Shown here: in pieces, positions 7,508-15,944 of the stretch
Numbering within the stretch: the stretch's first letter is position 1
Layout of the letters: every line of letters starts with the position of its first letter
Assembly: GCA_002494125.1 (NCBI GenBank)
Contig: DLBD01000113.1
Location: 1-27,497, forward strand
Length of the DNA: 27,497 nt
Direction: 5' to 3'
Source: Ruminococcaceae bacterium UBA7030
GTDB lineage: Bacteria; Bacillota; Clostridia; Oscillospirales; Acutalibacteraceae
Made by a program: the position numbers and the translations under genes
Notes under the pieces: generated by a model
Told to the model about the DNA's origin: nothing
Seen by the model: the letters and a program-made list of their open reading frames with translations, nothing else
Databases searched by the model: none

Positions 7508-9841
7508 TTACTTTCTCTTCTTTCTGCCTAAAATTTCTTTAAGTGTGATTATATCGTCATATGGCGTAGCCTTGTCGCTTACACTGAAATCGCTTGCAGA
7601 CGAGGTCAAATCAAGCGAAACCTCACCCTTTGCATGCTCACAAAACGCGCTGCCGTCAAGAGTGTTGTCAATATAAAGCTTAATCATTTTATTCTTTTCA
7701 CGAACAATGTTAATTTTGTGTGTTCCGCCGCCTGCAAGGCTTTCTGAATTATATTCGCATTCAGCACATTTAATACAGAACTTGCCCTGCTTAACGCTTA
7801 TGTCAATATCCTGATTTGAGCATATGCTTATATTCTCTTCGCCTGAATAGGTAAAGCTGATGGTGAATGATGTTACGCCTTCAAGGTGGTCAAAACGCCT
7901 GTCCTTTTTACCAAACTGGAAAATCTTTATTTCAAACGGCTTGAGAGTCATTTCAATCTTGTCACCGTAGCTGAATGAGTCAAAGTTTTCGTTAGCCCCT
8001 ATGTTATAAACATTGTAGCGCTGAACGCCGCTCATACCCTCAGGACATCCCATAAGCTTGTTAAGCGTAAGCGTAAGAGAAGTCTTTTCATCTGTCGGAT
8101 TGCGAAGCGCAATAATGCCGTCGCCGTCATTGTTCCAGCCGAAATATCCGTAGATATTATTGTCGTCAGGCTTGCCGCCGATAAACATAACATTTTTCAG
8201 AATGTCGAAATTACTCTTCTGCCAATTTAGAACGGTTGAAAGCGTACGCCATTTTGATTTGTTCATTTTTGACGGTGTTATATAAAGTTCGTTAAGAGCC
8301 TGACCTCTGCACGCATTCCAGTAAAGATACTTTTCGAATTCTTCGTCGGTGTAATTTGTGTCAGCCATTTTGCCGAAAACAGGCTCGTGGTTGAAAATAT
8401 ACTTAACGGGAAGCTGGCACGCTCTTGTGCAAAGAAGGTCGTAATATCTTGAATCCCTGTATGTGATTTCACTGTCAAGCTTTGACTGGCTTTCAAGGTT
8501 TTGTGCAAAGCCAAGGTCGTCGCTGTTTTGAAGCCATATACTGTTTGCGTACTGCATCCACCACGCAGATGGGTTGATATAGCTTGTAAGGTTTATCCAT
8601 ATATCACGGTTTTGCTTTTTTGCAGAAGCTCTTACTGCTTTGAAAATTTCAATCCAGTTTTCCCACATTTCCGTAATGAGATACATATTTTCCTCGCCGC
8701 CGGTAATGTGGTTGTGCCTGTCGTTTATGCAGGCGTTTAGCATAAAGCCGTCAAGTTTCCAGTAGCCGAGACCAAACTCCTCGGTGGATTTTACAAGAAA
8801 GCTTTTAATATTATTAATGTAATCTGAATCCGCTGTGCAGATATCCTTGCCGACTGCGTTGAATGAACCGAAATTGCCCTTTTCAACACGTTTTGCAAAC
8901 TTGTCCGGTTTTGTGTATCCGCCTCTCGGGCTGAGCCATAAGCCAAGCTCTGATGAAAGCTTTCTTGCAGCTTCGCTCAAATCATATAACGAATTCGGGA
9001 ATTTCTTTGCATTAACAGTCCAGAACTGCTTTTTATAATCATTCCAACCGTCGTCAACAACATAAGCGCTGATTGGCGAAATGCCGTTTTGCGAAAGGTG
9101 TTTTTCCGTTTCGTAAAAAGAGCGCTCAAGATTGTCGGCGTTAATGCCGAGCATATGGTCGTACCAGCCGTTATACTGAACTCTGAAATCAGTACCTGCG
9201 CTGATATGGTCGATGTATGAGTAAAATGCATTTTGAACGTCGAGAAGCTCTCTGCTTTTAGCGCCGCCCACAACTGTGACAGGGCACTTGAATTTGCCGT
9301 CAATATGCTTGCCGATATAATACTTAACCTGTCCTATTCCGAAAATGATTGCATTTTGCGTCGCAGGAAATTCACAGCCGAAGAAAAGACTGTCAATATA
9401 AAAAGGCTGGCCGAGTGAAGAGCGGATTGCCCCAAGCTCGCCTTCAATGTCAACCGGCACGGAAAAATGCGCCTTTGAATTGATAATTCCCACATGTTCA
9501 AGAAGAATGTAGTCGATAACCTTGTCATTATTCTGAACAAAAGAAATCTGCTTTTTAAGAGTGTTGCCGTCGTCACCTGCCCAAAGGGACATAGATACGC
9601 TTACACCCATATTCTCATTAAAGGTGAATGTGAGAACGCCGTCCTCCTGCTTTTGCTCGCAGACGGTCATACCCTTTGATGAAAACTCAGTTCCGTCAGT
9701 AAAATGAAAAAGAAATTCAACGCTGTTTCCGTCGGGAACAAAGTCCATTCGTGAAAGGACGTTTCTTATCTGCGACGCATAGAGATAGCCCTCATGCACC
9801 TTGAATTCACGCTGTAAAATTTTGCTTTCTAATCTATACAT
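7508..9841 (-). CDS. Alpha-galactosidase-like glycoside hydrolase, GH36/clan GH-D
   Basis: A 777-residue protein without signal peptide, probably cytoplasmic. An N-terminal beta-rich domain (about 1-220) precedes a TIM barrel that opens with YNGWYD (223-228) and VVDDGWND (261-268). The nucleophile motif is GYWKLDGF (D364), matching the K-x-D strand-4 motif of clan GH-D. The acid/base is probably in QNSDDLGF (D441 or D442). A beta-sandwich follows the barrel, and the last roughly 110 residues (about 660-770) look like an added concanavalin/LamG-type domain (TISFTYSG, HKINIVREKNKMIKLYID). GH36 members include alpha-galactosidase, alpha-N-acetylgalactosaminidase and raffinose-family transferases, so the exact activity is open. 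It overlaps the TSCPD gene stop by 1 base and is followed 2 bases later by signal peptidase I. Confidence 0.82.
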   Translation of the reverse strand: MYRLESKILQREFKVHEGYLYASQIRNVLSRMDFVPDGNSVEFLFHFTDGTEFSSKGMTVCEQKQEDGVLTFTFNENMGVSVSMSLWAGDDGNTLKKQISFVQNNDKVIDYILLEHVGIINSKAHFSVPVDIEGELGAIRSSLGQPFYIDSLFFGCEFPATQNAIIFGIGQVKYYIGKHIDGKFKCPVTVVGGAKSRELLDVQNAFYSYIDHISAGTDFRVQYNGWYDHMLGINADNLERSFYETEKHLSQNGISPISAYVVDDGWNDYKKQFWTVNAKKFPNSLYDLSEAARKLSSELGLWLSPRGGYTKPDKFAKRVEKGNFGSFNAVGKDICTADSDYINNIKSFLVKSTEEFGLGYWKLDGFMLNACINDRHNHITGGEENMYLITEMWENWIEIFKAVRASAKKQNRDIWINLTSYINPSAWWMQYANSIWLQNSDDLGFAQNLESQSKLDSEITYRDSRYYDLLCTRACQLPVKYIFNHEPVFGKMADTNYTDEEFEKYLYWNACRGQALNELYITPSKMNKSKWRTLSTVLNWQKSNFDILKNVMFIGGKPDDNNIYGYFGWNNDGDGIIALRNPTDEKTSLTLTLNKLMGCPEGMSGVQRYNVYNIGANENFDSFSYGDKIEMTLKPFEIKIFQFGKKDRRFDHLEGVTSFTISFTYSGEENISICSNQDIDISVKQGKFCIKCAECEYNSESLAGGGTHKINIVREKNKMIKLYIDNTLDGSAFCEHAKGEVSLDLTSSASDFSVSDKATPYDDIITLKEILGRKKRK

Positions 9842-10095
9842 TACAGTTCTTCCTTAATTTGTTCTAATGCCTTTGCAAGTTGGTCGGGGCATGATGTGCC
9901 CTTGTAGTTGCAGTCAATCCCCTCGAGCGTTTCGATAACCTCATCAATAGTTCTTCCCTTAACAAGAGCAGCTATTCCTTTGAGGTTGCCGTTGCACCCG
10001 CCGAAGAAGCTTACATCTCCGATAGTTTCGTCATCGTTTATTTCAATGCTTATGCTTCTTGAGCATACGCCGTGAGGCGTGTATGTATAAGTCAT
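9841..10095 (-). CDS. TSCPD-domain protein (TIGR03905-like)
   Basis: An 84-residue cytoplasmic protein with the family hallmark TSCPDQLAKAL near the C terminus (about 67-77). Cysteines at C11 (GVC), C34 (GGCNGN), C62 (DCN) and C69 (SCPD) suit metal or nucleotide-adjacent binding. The TSCPD fold also occurs at the end of some B12-dependent ribonucleotide reductases and as stand-alone clostridial proteins of unknown function; I do not assign a role. It is the first gene of the six-gene minus-strand operon. It has AAAGG a few bases before the ATG, and its TAA shares a base with the next gene's ATG. Confidence 0.85.
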   Translation of the reverse strand: MTYTYTPHGVCSRSISIEINDDETIGDVSFFGGCNGNLKGIAALVKGRTIDEVIETLEGIDCNYKGTSCPDQLAKALEQIKEEL

Positions 10096-10137
10096 AGTGT
10101 TTTCCTTTCATATGGTTATAAATCCACAGTTAAATAT

Positions 10138-10166
10138 ATTATACATATATTTTATAATTATTGCAA
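10138..10166 (-). promoter_or_regulatory. Promoter of the minus-strand TSCPD-GH36-lepB-GPH-hydrolase-MIF operon
   Basis: On the minus strand there is TTGCAA (10161-10166), a 17-base spacer and TATAAT (10138-10143). Transcription would start near 10131, about 35 bases before the ATG of the TSCPD gene. The -35/-10 pair is identical to that of the GH13 promoter at 356-384. Confidence 0.8.
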
Positions 10167-10201
10167 CTTAATAAATAAATTTTTATATTATAATAATTAA
10201 A

Positions 10202-10232
10202 TATTGAATTATAAAAAGTGTTGTGATAATAT
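10202..10232 (+). promoter_or_regulatory. Likely iolG promoter
   Basis: TGTGATAAT (10222-10230) is an extended -10 with GATAAT. Upstream is TTGAAT (10204-10209), which gives 15 bases to GATAAT or 17 to the overlapping TAATAT (10227-10232). It is divergent to the minus-strand operon promoter with about 40 bases between them. The -10 assignment is reasonable; the -35 is less certain. Confidence 0.5.
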
Positions 10233-10283
10233 AAATTAGACAGGGTGAAATTCCCAAAATATTAGCATAAGAGAGGTAAAAGT

Positions 10284-11297
10284 ATGGAAAAATTAAAGGT
10301 TGGTATTATTGGTGCAGGCCGTATCGGTCAGGTTCATGCAAAATCAATCACATATCACATCCCTCAGGCTGAAATAGTTGCTATTTCAGACATCTATGTC
10401 GAGGGCGCAAAAAAAGTTGCCGAGGAGCTCGGTATCCCTAATTATTATGAGGATTATCACGAGATACTCAATAATCCTGAAATTAATGCGGTTCTTATTT
10501 GTTCTTCAACAGATACTCATGCTGACATTGCCATCGAGGCTGCTAATGCAGGTAAAAACATTTTCTGCGAAAAGCCGGTTGACCTTACGGTTGATAAGAT
10601 TAAGGCTGTTATCGCTGCAGTTGAAAAAGCAGGCGTAAAGCTTCAGATTGGTTTTAACAGAAGATATGACCACAATTTTGCTTACATAAAGTCGCTCGCA
10701 AATGAAGGCAAGCTTGGTAAGCTTCAGACTATCAAAATCACTTCACGTGATCCTGAGCCTCCGGCAATCGCATATGTCAAAGTATCAGGCGGCATTTTCC
10801 TTGATATGACGGTGCATGATTTTGATATGGCACGATTCATCGGCGGCGAGGTTGAAGAGGTCTATGCAAACGCTTCCGTTATGGTTGACCCGGAAATCGG
10901 AGAGGCAGGCGACGTAGATACAGCGCTTATTACTCTTAAATTCAAGAGCGGTGCAGTAGGTGTTATTGATAACTGCCGTAAGGCTTGTTACGGTTATGAC
11001 CAGCGCCTTGAGGTGTTTGGCTCGGGCGGTCAGGCTTCTGCAGCAAACGACACCCCAACTAACGTTTCATATATTAATGAAAACGGAAATTCTTCTGACA
11101 AACCACTTTACTTCTTCCTCGAAAGATATATGCAGTCCTTCACAGATGAGATGACCGAATTTATCGACTGTGTAGTAAATGATAAGGATACAAAGACAAC
11201 TGTAAATGATGGTCTTGAAGCACTTCGCCTTGGCCTTGCAGCAAAGCTTTCGGTAGCAGAGCACAGACCTGTTAAGCTCAGCGAAATCGAGGCGTAA
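10284..11297 (+). CDS. iolG: myo-Inositol 2-dehydrogenase (Gfo/Idh/MocA family)
   Basis: NAD+-dependent oxidation of myo-inositol to scyllo-inosose, in the cytoplasm; 337 residues against about 344 for Bacillus IolG. The N-terminal Rossmann fold has GAGRIG at 10-15 and the substrate-side lysine is in CEKP (K97, same number as in the Bacillus enzyme). The D-x3-H pair is in FLDMTVHDFD (D174 and H178), matching catalytic D172/H176. The start is supported by AGAGAGG just upstream. It opens a three-gene unit with iolD and iolE, which fixes the assignment over other Gfo/Idh/MocA dehydrogenases. Action on chiro- or scyllo-inositol cannot be excluded. Confidence 0.9.
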   Translation: MEKLKVGIIGAGRIGQVHAKSITYHIPQAEIVAISDIYVEGAKKVAEELGIPNYYEDYHEILNNPEINAVLICSSTDTHADIAIEAANAGKNIFCEKPVDLTVDKIKAVIAAVEKAGVKLQIGFNRRYDHNFAYIKSLANEGKLGKLQTIKITSRDPEPPAIAYVKVSGGIFLDMTVHDFDMARFIGGEVEEVYANASVMVDPEIGEAGDVDTALITLKFKSGAVGVIDNCRKACYGYDQRLEVFGSGGQASAANDTPTNVSYINENGNSSDKPLYFFLERYMQSFTDEMTEFIDCVVNDKDTKTTVNDGLEALRLGLAAKLSVAEHRPVKLSEIEA

Positions 11298-11323
11298 GCC
11301 CATTATTTAGTGAGGTAATAATT

Positions 11324-13177
11324 ATGAAAAGAGAAAGACTCACAATGTCACAGGCGCTTGTAAAGTTCCTTGATAATCAGTATATTGAATGTGACGGCGT
11401 TGAAACAAAATTTGTTTCCGGTATGTTCGGCATTTTCGGCCACGGCTGTGTTGTCGGCGTCGGCCAGGCTCTCGAGCAGGGCGGACACAACCTTAAGTTT
11501 TATCAGGGTAAGAACGAGCAGAATATGGCCCTTGCCGCAGTTGCATACGCTAAACAGATGGACAGAAAGGCAATTATTCCCTGTGTTTCTTCTATCGGAC
11601 CCGGCGCTACCAATATGGTAACCGCTTGCGGCTGCGCAACTGCAAACAGAATACCGCTTCTTGTTCTTCCGGGCGACACGTTTGCATGCCGTCAGCCCGA
11701 CCCTGTTTTGCAGCAGGCTGAATTTTTTGACAACTACGGAAGAACTGTTACGGATGCGTTTAAGGGCGTTTGCCATTATTTTGACAGAATTCTTCGTCCG
11801 GAGCAGCTTATGACTGCCTGCATCAACGCTATGCGTGTTCTTACAGACCCTGCTGATACGGGCGCTGTATGTCTTGCAATGCCGCAGGATGTAGAGGGCG
11901 AAGCTTATGACTATCCCGAGCATTTCTTACAGAAAAGAGTATGGCATCTTGACAGAAGGCCAATAAGCGCTTCACAGCTTGAAAGGGCAACCGCTCTTAT
12001 CAAAAATGCAAAGAAGCCGATTATCGTATGCGGCGGCGGCGTTCGTTACAGCAGCGCTGAAAAGGAGCTTCTTGAATTTGCCGAAAAATACAATATCCCT
12101 GTAAGTGAAACACAGGCGGGCAAAGGCCTCATTGACTGGAAGCATCCGCTTAATCTCGGCGGTATCGGCGTTACAGGCGGAAAGGCTGCAAATGTAATCG
12201 GCAGAGATGCTGACCTTATTATCGGTGTCGGCACCCGTTTCACCGATTTTACAACCTCTTCGAAGTGGCTCTTTAACGAGAACAGAAAGGTGCTCGGCAT
12301 CAACATATGTCCGTTTGACGCATATAAGATGGACGCAGAGGCAGTAGTTGCCGACGCAAAGGAATCAATTACAGCGCTTATAAAATCCTGCGAGGGATAT
12401 AAGACGGCTTATACTGACGAAATTCAAAAGGCAAAAACCGAGTGGGACGCAATCGTTGACGATTATTATTCAAAGGAGCTTGAAGGCGGGCTTAACCAGA
12501 CACTTGCCCTTGGTATAATAAACGAGTTTATGCCGGACGATGCAATCGCTCTTGGTTCTGCAGGCTCGCTTCCGGGCGATATGCAAAGACTTTTCAGACC
12601 GAAGGACAGAGGCACGTACCATATGGAATACGGCTATTCCAATATGGGCTATGAAGTAAACGGTGCTCTCGGCGCAAAGCTTGCGAAACCCGAATCAGAG
12701 GTTTACACCTTCTGCGGCGACGGCTCATTCCTTATGGGGCACAGCGAGCTTTATACAGCCCTTCAGGAAAATCTCAAGATTAACGTATGCCTTTTTGACA
12801 ATCTCGGCTGGGGTTGTATCGAAAACCTTCAGAATAATCAGGGCACTGACACCTTCGGTACTGTTTTCCGCGCAAGAAATCCTGAAACGGGAATGCTCGA
12901 CGGCGATGATATGACCGTTGACTTTGCAAAGATTGCAGAGGGCTACGGCGCAAAGGGTTACACCTGCCGTACATCAGACGAGCTTCGAGCTGCGCTTGAG
13001 GACGCAAAGAAGCAGACAAAGTCCTGCCTTTTTGATATCAAGGTGCTTCCTAAGACTATGACGCCCGGCTTCGAGTCGTGGTGGAGAGTCGGTGTTGCAG
13101 AGGTTTCAAAAAGCGAAACCGTAGCAGCAGCATATAAGGATATGCAGGAAAATATTGCAAAGACATTTGATTATTAA
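11324..13177 (+). CDS. iolD: 3D-(3,5/4)-trihydroxycyclohexane-1,2-dione acylhydrolase
   Basis: A thiamine-diphosphate enzyme of 617 residues (Bacillus IolD is about 637) that opens the ring of the diketone made by IolE, giving 5-deoxy-glucuronate. It has the three-domain acetolactate-synthase architecture. The ThDP-activating Glu is in KNEQN (E65). A central domain lies at about 215-355. The Mg/ThDP motif begins GDGSF (465-469) and ends at N493 (FDN), the expected 27 residues later. The start MKRERLTMSQALVKFL aligns with the family's usual N terminus and follows GTGAGG. It is 26 bases downstream of iolG and 20 bases upstream of iolE. Confidence 0.93.
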   Translation: MKRERLTMSQALVKFLDNQYIECDGVETKFVSGMFGIFGHGCVVGVGQALEQGGHNLKFYQGKNEQNMALAAVAYAKQMDRKAIIPCVSSIGPGATNMVTACGCATANRIPLLVLPGDTFACRQPDPVLQQAEFFDNYGRTVTDAFKGVCHYFDRILRPEQLMTACINAMRVLTDPADTGAVCLAMPQDVEGEAYDYPEHFLQKRVWHLDRRPISASQLERATALIKNAKKPIIVCGGGVRYSSAEKELLEFAEKYNIPVSETQAGKGLIDWKHPLNLGGIGVTGGKAANVIGRDADLIIGVGTRFTDFTTSSKWLFNENRKVLGINICPFDAYKMDAEAVVADAKESITALIKSCEGYKTAYTDEIQKAKTEWDAIVDDYYSKELEGGLNQTLALGIINEFMPDDAIALGSAGSLPGDMQRLFRPKDRGTYHMEYGYSNMGYEVNGALGAKLAKPESEVYTFCGDGSFLMGHSELYTALQENLKINVCLFDNLGWGCIENLQNNQGTDTFGTVFRARNPETGMLDGDDMTVDFAKIAEGYGAKGYTCRTSDELRAALEDAKKQTKSCLFDIKVLPKTMTPGFESWWRVGVAEVSKSETVAAAYKDMQENIAKTFDY

Positions 13178-13197
13178 TATTTACAGGAGAAAAAATA

Positions 13198-14097
13198 ATG
13201 CTTAATCCCGAAAAAGTAAAACTTGCTATCGCACCTATCGGCTGGACTAACGACGATATGCCGGACCTCGGTGCTGAAAACACATTTGAACAGTGCATTA
13301 GCGAAATGGCGCTTGCAGGCTTCAAAGGCTCTGAAATCGGAAACAAATATCCGTCAGACCCCGATGTATTAAAGCCGTATCTTGATATAAGAGGACTTCA
13401 GATATGCAATGCATGGTTCTCTTCATATCTCACCTCAAAGCCTTATGAGGAAACTATTGAGGCTTTCAAAGCTCATTGTGATAAGCTTTATAAGCTTGGC
13501 GCAAAGGTTATCGGCGCTTCCGAGCAGGGCAATTCAATTCAGGGTGACCTTACAAAGTCAATCCTTGACGAAAAGCCTTACTACACAGACGAGCAGTGGG
13601 AGATTGTTGCAAAGGGCTTTAATGAAATGGGTGCATACGCAAAGTCAAAGGGTATGTATTTCACAGTTCATCATCATATGGGCACAGGCGTTCAGACTGT
13701 TGAGGAAATCGACAAACTTATGGAGATTACCGACCCTGACCTTGTATATCTTCTTTTTGATTCAGGTCACCTTACCTTTGCGGGTATCGACCCTGTTCCG
13801 GTTCTTAAAAAGTATGTAAACAGAATCAAGCACGTTCATCTTAAGGACGTACGCCTTGACGTTTATAATAACCAGGTTGTACCTCAGCATATGTCATTCC
13901 TTGACGCTGTAAGAGCAGGCGTGTTCACCGTACCCGGCGACGGCGATGTTGATTTCAAGCCGATATTTGATATCCTCGCAGAAAACAATTACGAGGGCTG
14001 GGTTGTTGTTGAGGCAGAGCAGGACCCTGCAAAAGCAAACCCGTTTGAATATGCTGTAAAAGCAAGAAAATATATCAAAGAAAAAGCAGGATTATAA
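13198..14097 (+). CDS. iolE: myo-Inosose-2 dehydratase
   Basis: A 299-residue xylose-isomerase-like TIM barrel that dehydrates scyllo-inosose to 3D-(3,5/4)-trihydroxycyclohexane-1,2-dione, a metal-dependent step. The opening KLAIAPIGWTNDDMPDLG is characteristic of IolE. Metal-ligand-type positions are visible in TVHHHMGTG (H158-H160), LFDSGH (D188, H191), KHVHLKD and VVVEAEQDP near the end. AGGAG stands before the ATG. It is the last gene of the iol unit, and a strong terminator follows 13 bases after the stop. No iolB, iolC, iolJ or iolA follows, so downstream steps must be encoded elsewhere or be absent. Confidence 0.93.
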   Translation: MLNPEKVKLAIAPIGWTNDDMPDLGAENTFEQCISEMALAGFKGSEIGNKYPSDPDVLKPYLDIRGLQICNAWFSSYLTSKPYEETIEAFKAHCDKLYKLGAKVIGASEQGNSIQGDLTKSILDEKPYYTDEQWEIVAKGFNEMGAYAKSKGMYFTVHHHMGTGVQTVEEIDKLMEITDPDLVYLLFDSGHLTFAGIDPVPVLKKYVNRIKHVHLKDVRLDVYNNQVVPQHMSFLDAVRAGVFTVPGDGDVDFKPIFDILAENNYEGWVVVEAEQDPAKANPFEYAVKARKYIKEKAGL

Positions 14098-14110
14098 TAA
14101 ATCAAAACAT

Positions 14111-14150
14111 AACGGCGATTCATCCAATAAGATGAATCGCCGTTTTTATT
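14111..14150. terminator. Terminator after iolE (shared with the convergent permease gene)
   Basis: A 14-bp perfect stem (14111-14124 and 14131-14144) with loop CAATAA is followed on the plus strand by TTTATTTG. The convergent permease gene stops at 14153, so the same hairpin can serve both directions, with ATGTTTTGAT on the minus side. Confidence 0.87.
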
Positions 14151-14152
14151 TG

Positions 14153-15301
14153 TCAGTTTCTTTTTGGTGGTTTGTAAAGATGAATTCTTCCTGCGTCGTT
14201 GAACGCCTTTATAGTCATAACCGTAATCGGTACAATAAACATACCCATAAAGCCGAAAAGCTTTAAGCCGAAGTATAGTCCTGCAAGGGTTACAATCGGA
14301 TGAACGCCGAGTGTGTTGCCGACAATTTTCGGTTCGAGATATTGACGGATAACGGTTATTGCGATATATATAAGCATCAGTCCGCCCGCAAGTGCGAAGT
14401 TGCCGAGAATAAGATTGATAAGCGACCACGGGATAAGTATACCGCCCGAACCCGCGACGGGAAGAATATCAAATATCGCTATTGCAATGGCAATCATTGC
14501 GATGTAGTTGTTGTCAAGAATTCCTGTGACGCGAAGTATTGAAAAGCCTATCATAAGCTCACAGAATGTGATAATCATAATAAGTCCGTAAGCCCGGAAC
14601 ATCTTGAGAACGGTTTTTGAGAAAATCTGTTTAACCTCGCTTAAAAGGTTCTTCTTTCCTTCGGGAAGCTGAAGTCTGATAAAGCCGACAATTCGGTTAT
14701 AATCCTTCGTAAAAAATATCCATGCAACTATGCCGATAACTATTGCGATGAGAGCAGAAGGAACATTTTTGACAATATTGTATACCGATGTTATCGAGTT
14801 TGAAACGCCGTTAGTAATCGTCTTAACGTCAATACCAAGTGTGGAAAGATCGAAGTTATCAATCATATTGCCGAAGAATTCCGTCACGTGTGACGAAGCG
14901 GTGTTGTACAGAGAGTCGGGAAGGAAGTCGATTATGTCAAGCACCTCACGCTCGAGCGTTGAAAGGAATGCGGGCATATCGTTAAGCTGTGCCACAAGGT
15001 AAGAAATAAAGCTTGCGATTTGCCTTGCTGCAAGGGTGAGAAGAATTATAACGGGACCGAGTATTATAATTATGCTCAGCACAACAAGAAGCACGGACCA
15101 AAGCGTGTGCAATTTTTTATTTGTCTTTTTGTCAAGCCAGCGAAGCGGTTTTTGAAGAATTACCGCAAAGAAAAACGATATAAGAAACGGCGCTGCAACA
15201 AAAAAGCAGTATTTGAAAAACACATATATAATCGCTGCAATAATTGCAAAAAATGCGATATTGATAATTGCGGCTCTTCTCTTTTCAACCTTTTCGTTCA
15301 T
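14153..15301 (-). CDS. AI-2E family permease, YtvI-like
   Basis: A 382-residue membrane protein of the AI-2E/PerM (UPF0118) family. About seven to eight helices are visible: one or two at the N terminus (residues about 12-50), one near 65-90, and a C-terminal cluster from about 200 onwards. The C-terminal half carries the family pattern FDILPVAGSGGILIPW and QYLEPKIVGNTLGVHP followed by LKLFGFMGM, which is closest to the sporulation membrane protein YtvI. Family roles range from quorum-signal export to ion/proton antiport, and the function here is unassigned. I start at ATG 15301 because AGGAAG precedes it (complement of CTTCCT); a longer reading frame to 15382 has an A/T-rich, non-conserved extension and no ribosome site. 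It is a single-gene unit. Confidence 0.85.
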   Translation of the reverse strand: MNEKVEKRRAAIINIAFFAIIAAIIYVFFKYCFFVAAPFLISFFFAVILQKPLRWLDKKTNKKLHTLWSVLLVVLSIIIILGPVIILLTLAARQIASFISYLVAQLNDMPAFLSTLEREVLDIIDFLPDSLYNTASSHVTEFFGNMIDNFDLSTLGIDVKTITNGVSNSITSVYNIVKNVPSALIAIVIGIVAWIFFTKDYNRIVGFIRLQLPEGKKNLLSEVKQIFSKTVLKMFRAYGLIMIITFCELMIGFSILRVTGILDNNYIAMIAIAIAIFDILPVAGSGGILIPWSLINLILGNFALAGGLMLIYIAITVIRQYLEPKIVGNTLGVHPIVTLAGLYFGLKLFGFMGMFIVPITVMTIKAFNDAGRIHLYKPPKRN

Positions 15302-15335
15302 TTTTATACTTCCTAAATATTTATTAACAATATAT

Positions 15336-15364
15336 ATAATAATCCAATAATTTCCAATTATCAA
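15336..15364 (-). promoter_or_regulatory. Promoter of the YtvI-like permease
   Basis: On the minus strand there is TTGATA (15359-15364), a 17-base spacer and TATTAT (15336-15341), about 35 bases before the chosen ATG. The placement overlaps the longer alternative reading frame and so supports the shorter start. Confidence 0.6.
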
Positions 15365-15426
15365 TATCTTATTTGTAAACAATATACAAATTATTATAGT
15401 ATTTTACACTAAATGCAAAATAATGC

Positions 15427-15455
15427 TTGATACTTTTGCTTTTTTTTGATAATAT
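15427..15455 (+). promoter_or_regulatory. Promoter of the pheB-hom-lysC operon
   Basis: TTGATA (15427-15432), 17 bases and TAATAT (15450-15455), with GATAAT overlapping at 15448-15453. The leader to ATG 15508 is about 45 bases. I see no T-box, leader peptide or lysine riboswitch in it, which is too short for any of these. Confidence 0.55.
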
Positions 15456-15507
15456 ATAGAAAGTGTATCTCACAGCAGTACAGTTGTCTTTGACAGGAGG
15501 ACAGTTT

Positions 15508-15942
15508 ATGCCTAAAATAAAATACTATCTTGTCAATGCCGACATATTGCCCGAGGTTTATTCAAAGGTGATTAAGGCAAAAAGTCTGATAGCTTCCGGC
15601 GAAGCGGTAAGCGCAAGTCAGGCTGTCAAAATGGCAGGTATTTCACGAAGCGCATACTATAAATATAAGGATGCAATTTTTGAGTATCACGGCGAGGATT
15701 CTGACGAAACAGCCACAATCAACGCAATGCTCAAGGATAATGCGGGAGTATTGTCGTCTTTGATGAACGAGCTTTACAAGGCAGGGGCGAATGTTCTTTC
15801 GGTAAACCAAAGCGTGCCTGTCAATTCTGTTGCAAGTGTAAGCGTTACCATTCGTGTTATGGATATGACGCTTTCTATGCAGGAACTGCTTGAAAATATA
15901 AAAAGAGTTGACGGAGTAAACTCCGTTGATATAGGAGGTTAA
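15508..15942 (+). CDS. pheB: ACT domain protein PheB/UPF0735
   Basis: A 144-residue cytoplasmic protein. Residues about 25-55 resemble a helix-turn-helix (SASQAVKMAGISRSAYYKY). Residues about 68-144 form an ACT domain, the amino-acid-binding regulatory fold (TINAMLKDNAGVLSSLMNELYKAGANVLSVNQSV). The UPF0735/PheB family commonly precedes hom in Firmicutes, as it does here, and is thought to be a regulatory partner. Its ligand is not established from the sequence. I start at ATG 15508, six bases after an AGGAGGA site. An in-frame GTG at 15463 would begin before the ribosome site and adds a non-conserved stretch. The stop is 2 bases from the hom ATG. Confidence 0.88.
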   Translation: MPKIKYYLVNADILPEVYSKVIKAKSLIASGEAVSASQAVKMAGISRSAYYKYKDAIFEYHGEDSDETATINAMLKDNAGVLSSLMNELYKAGANVLSVNQSVPVNSVASVSVTIRVMDMTLSMQELLENIKRVDGVNSVDIGG

Positions 15943-15944
15943 TT

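Noticed and set aside
10241..10256. GGG-TGAAATT-CCC in the iolG leader as a possible riboswitch or operator
   Set aside because: Only a three-base stem is possible and the leader is too short for any known riboswitch class; no repeat of it near other genes was seen.
11348..11923. 191-residue open frame on the minus strand inside iolD
   Set aside because: It is antisense to a well-supported ThDP enzyme, has no recognised motif and no ribosome site; it is a coding-strand shadow.
15302..15382. Longer N terminus for the YtvI-like permease
   Set aside because: The extension is A/T-rich, contains the probable promoter (15336-15364) and has no ribosome site; AGGAAG supports ATG 15301.
15463..15507. 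GTG start for PheB
   Set aside because: AGGAGGA lies downstream of it and 6 bases before ATG 15508, where the conserved protein starts.
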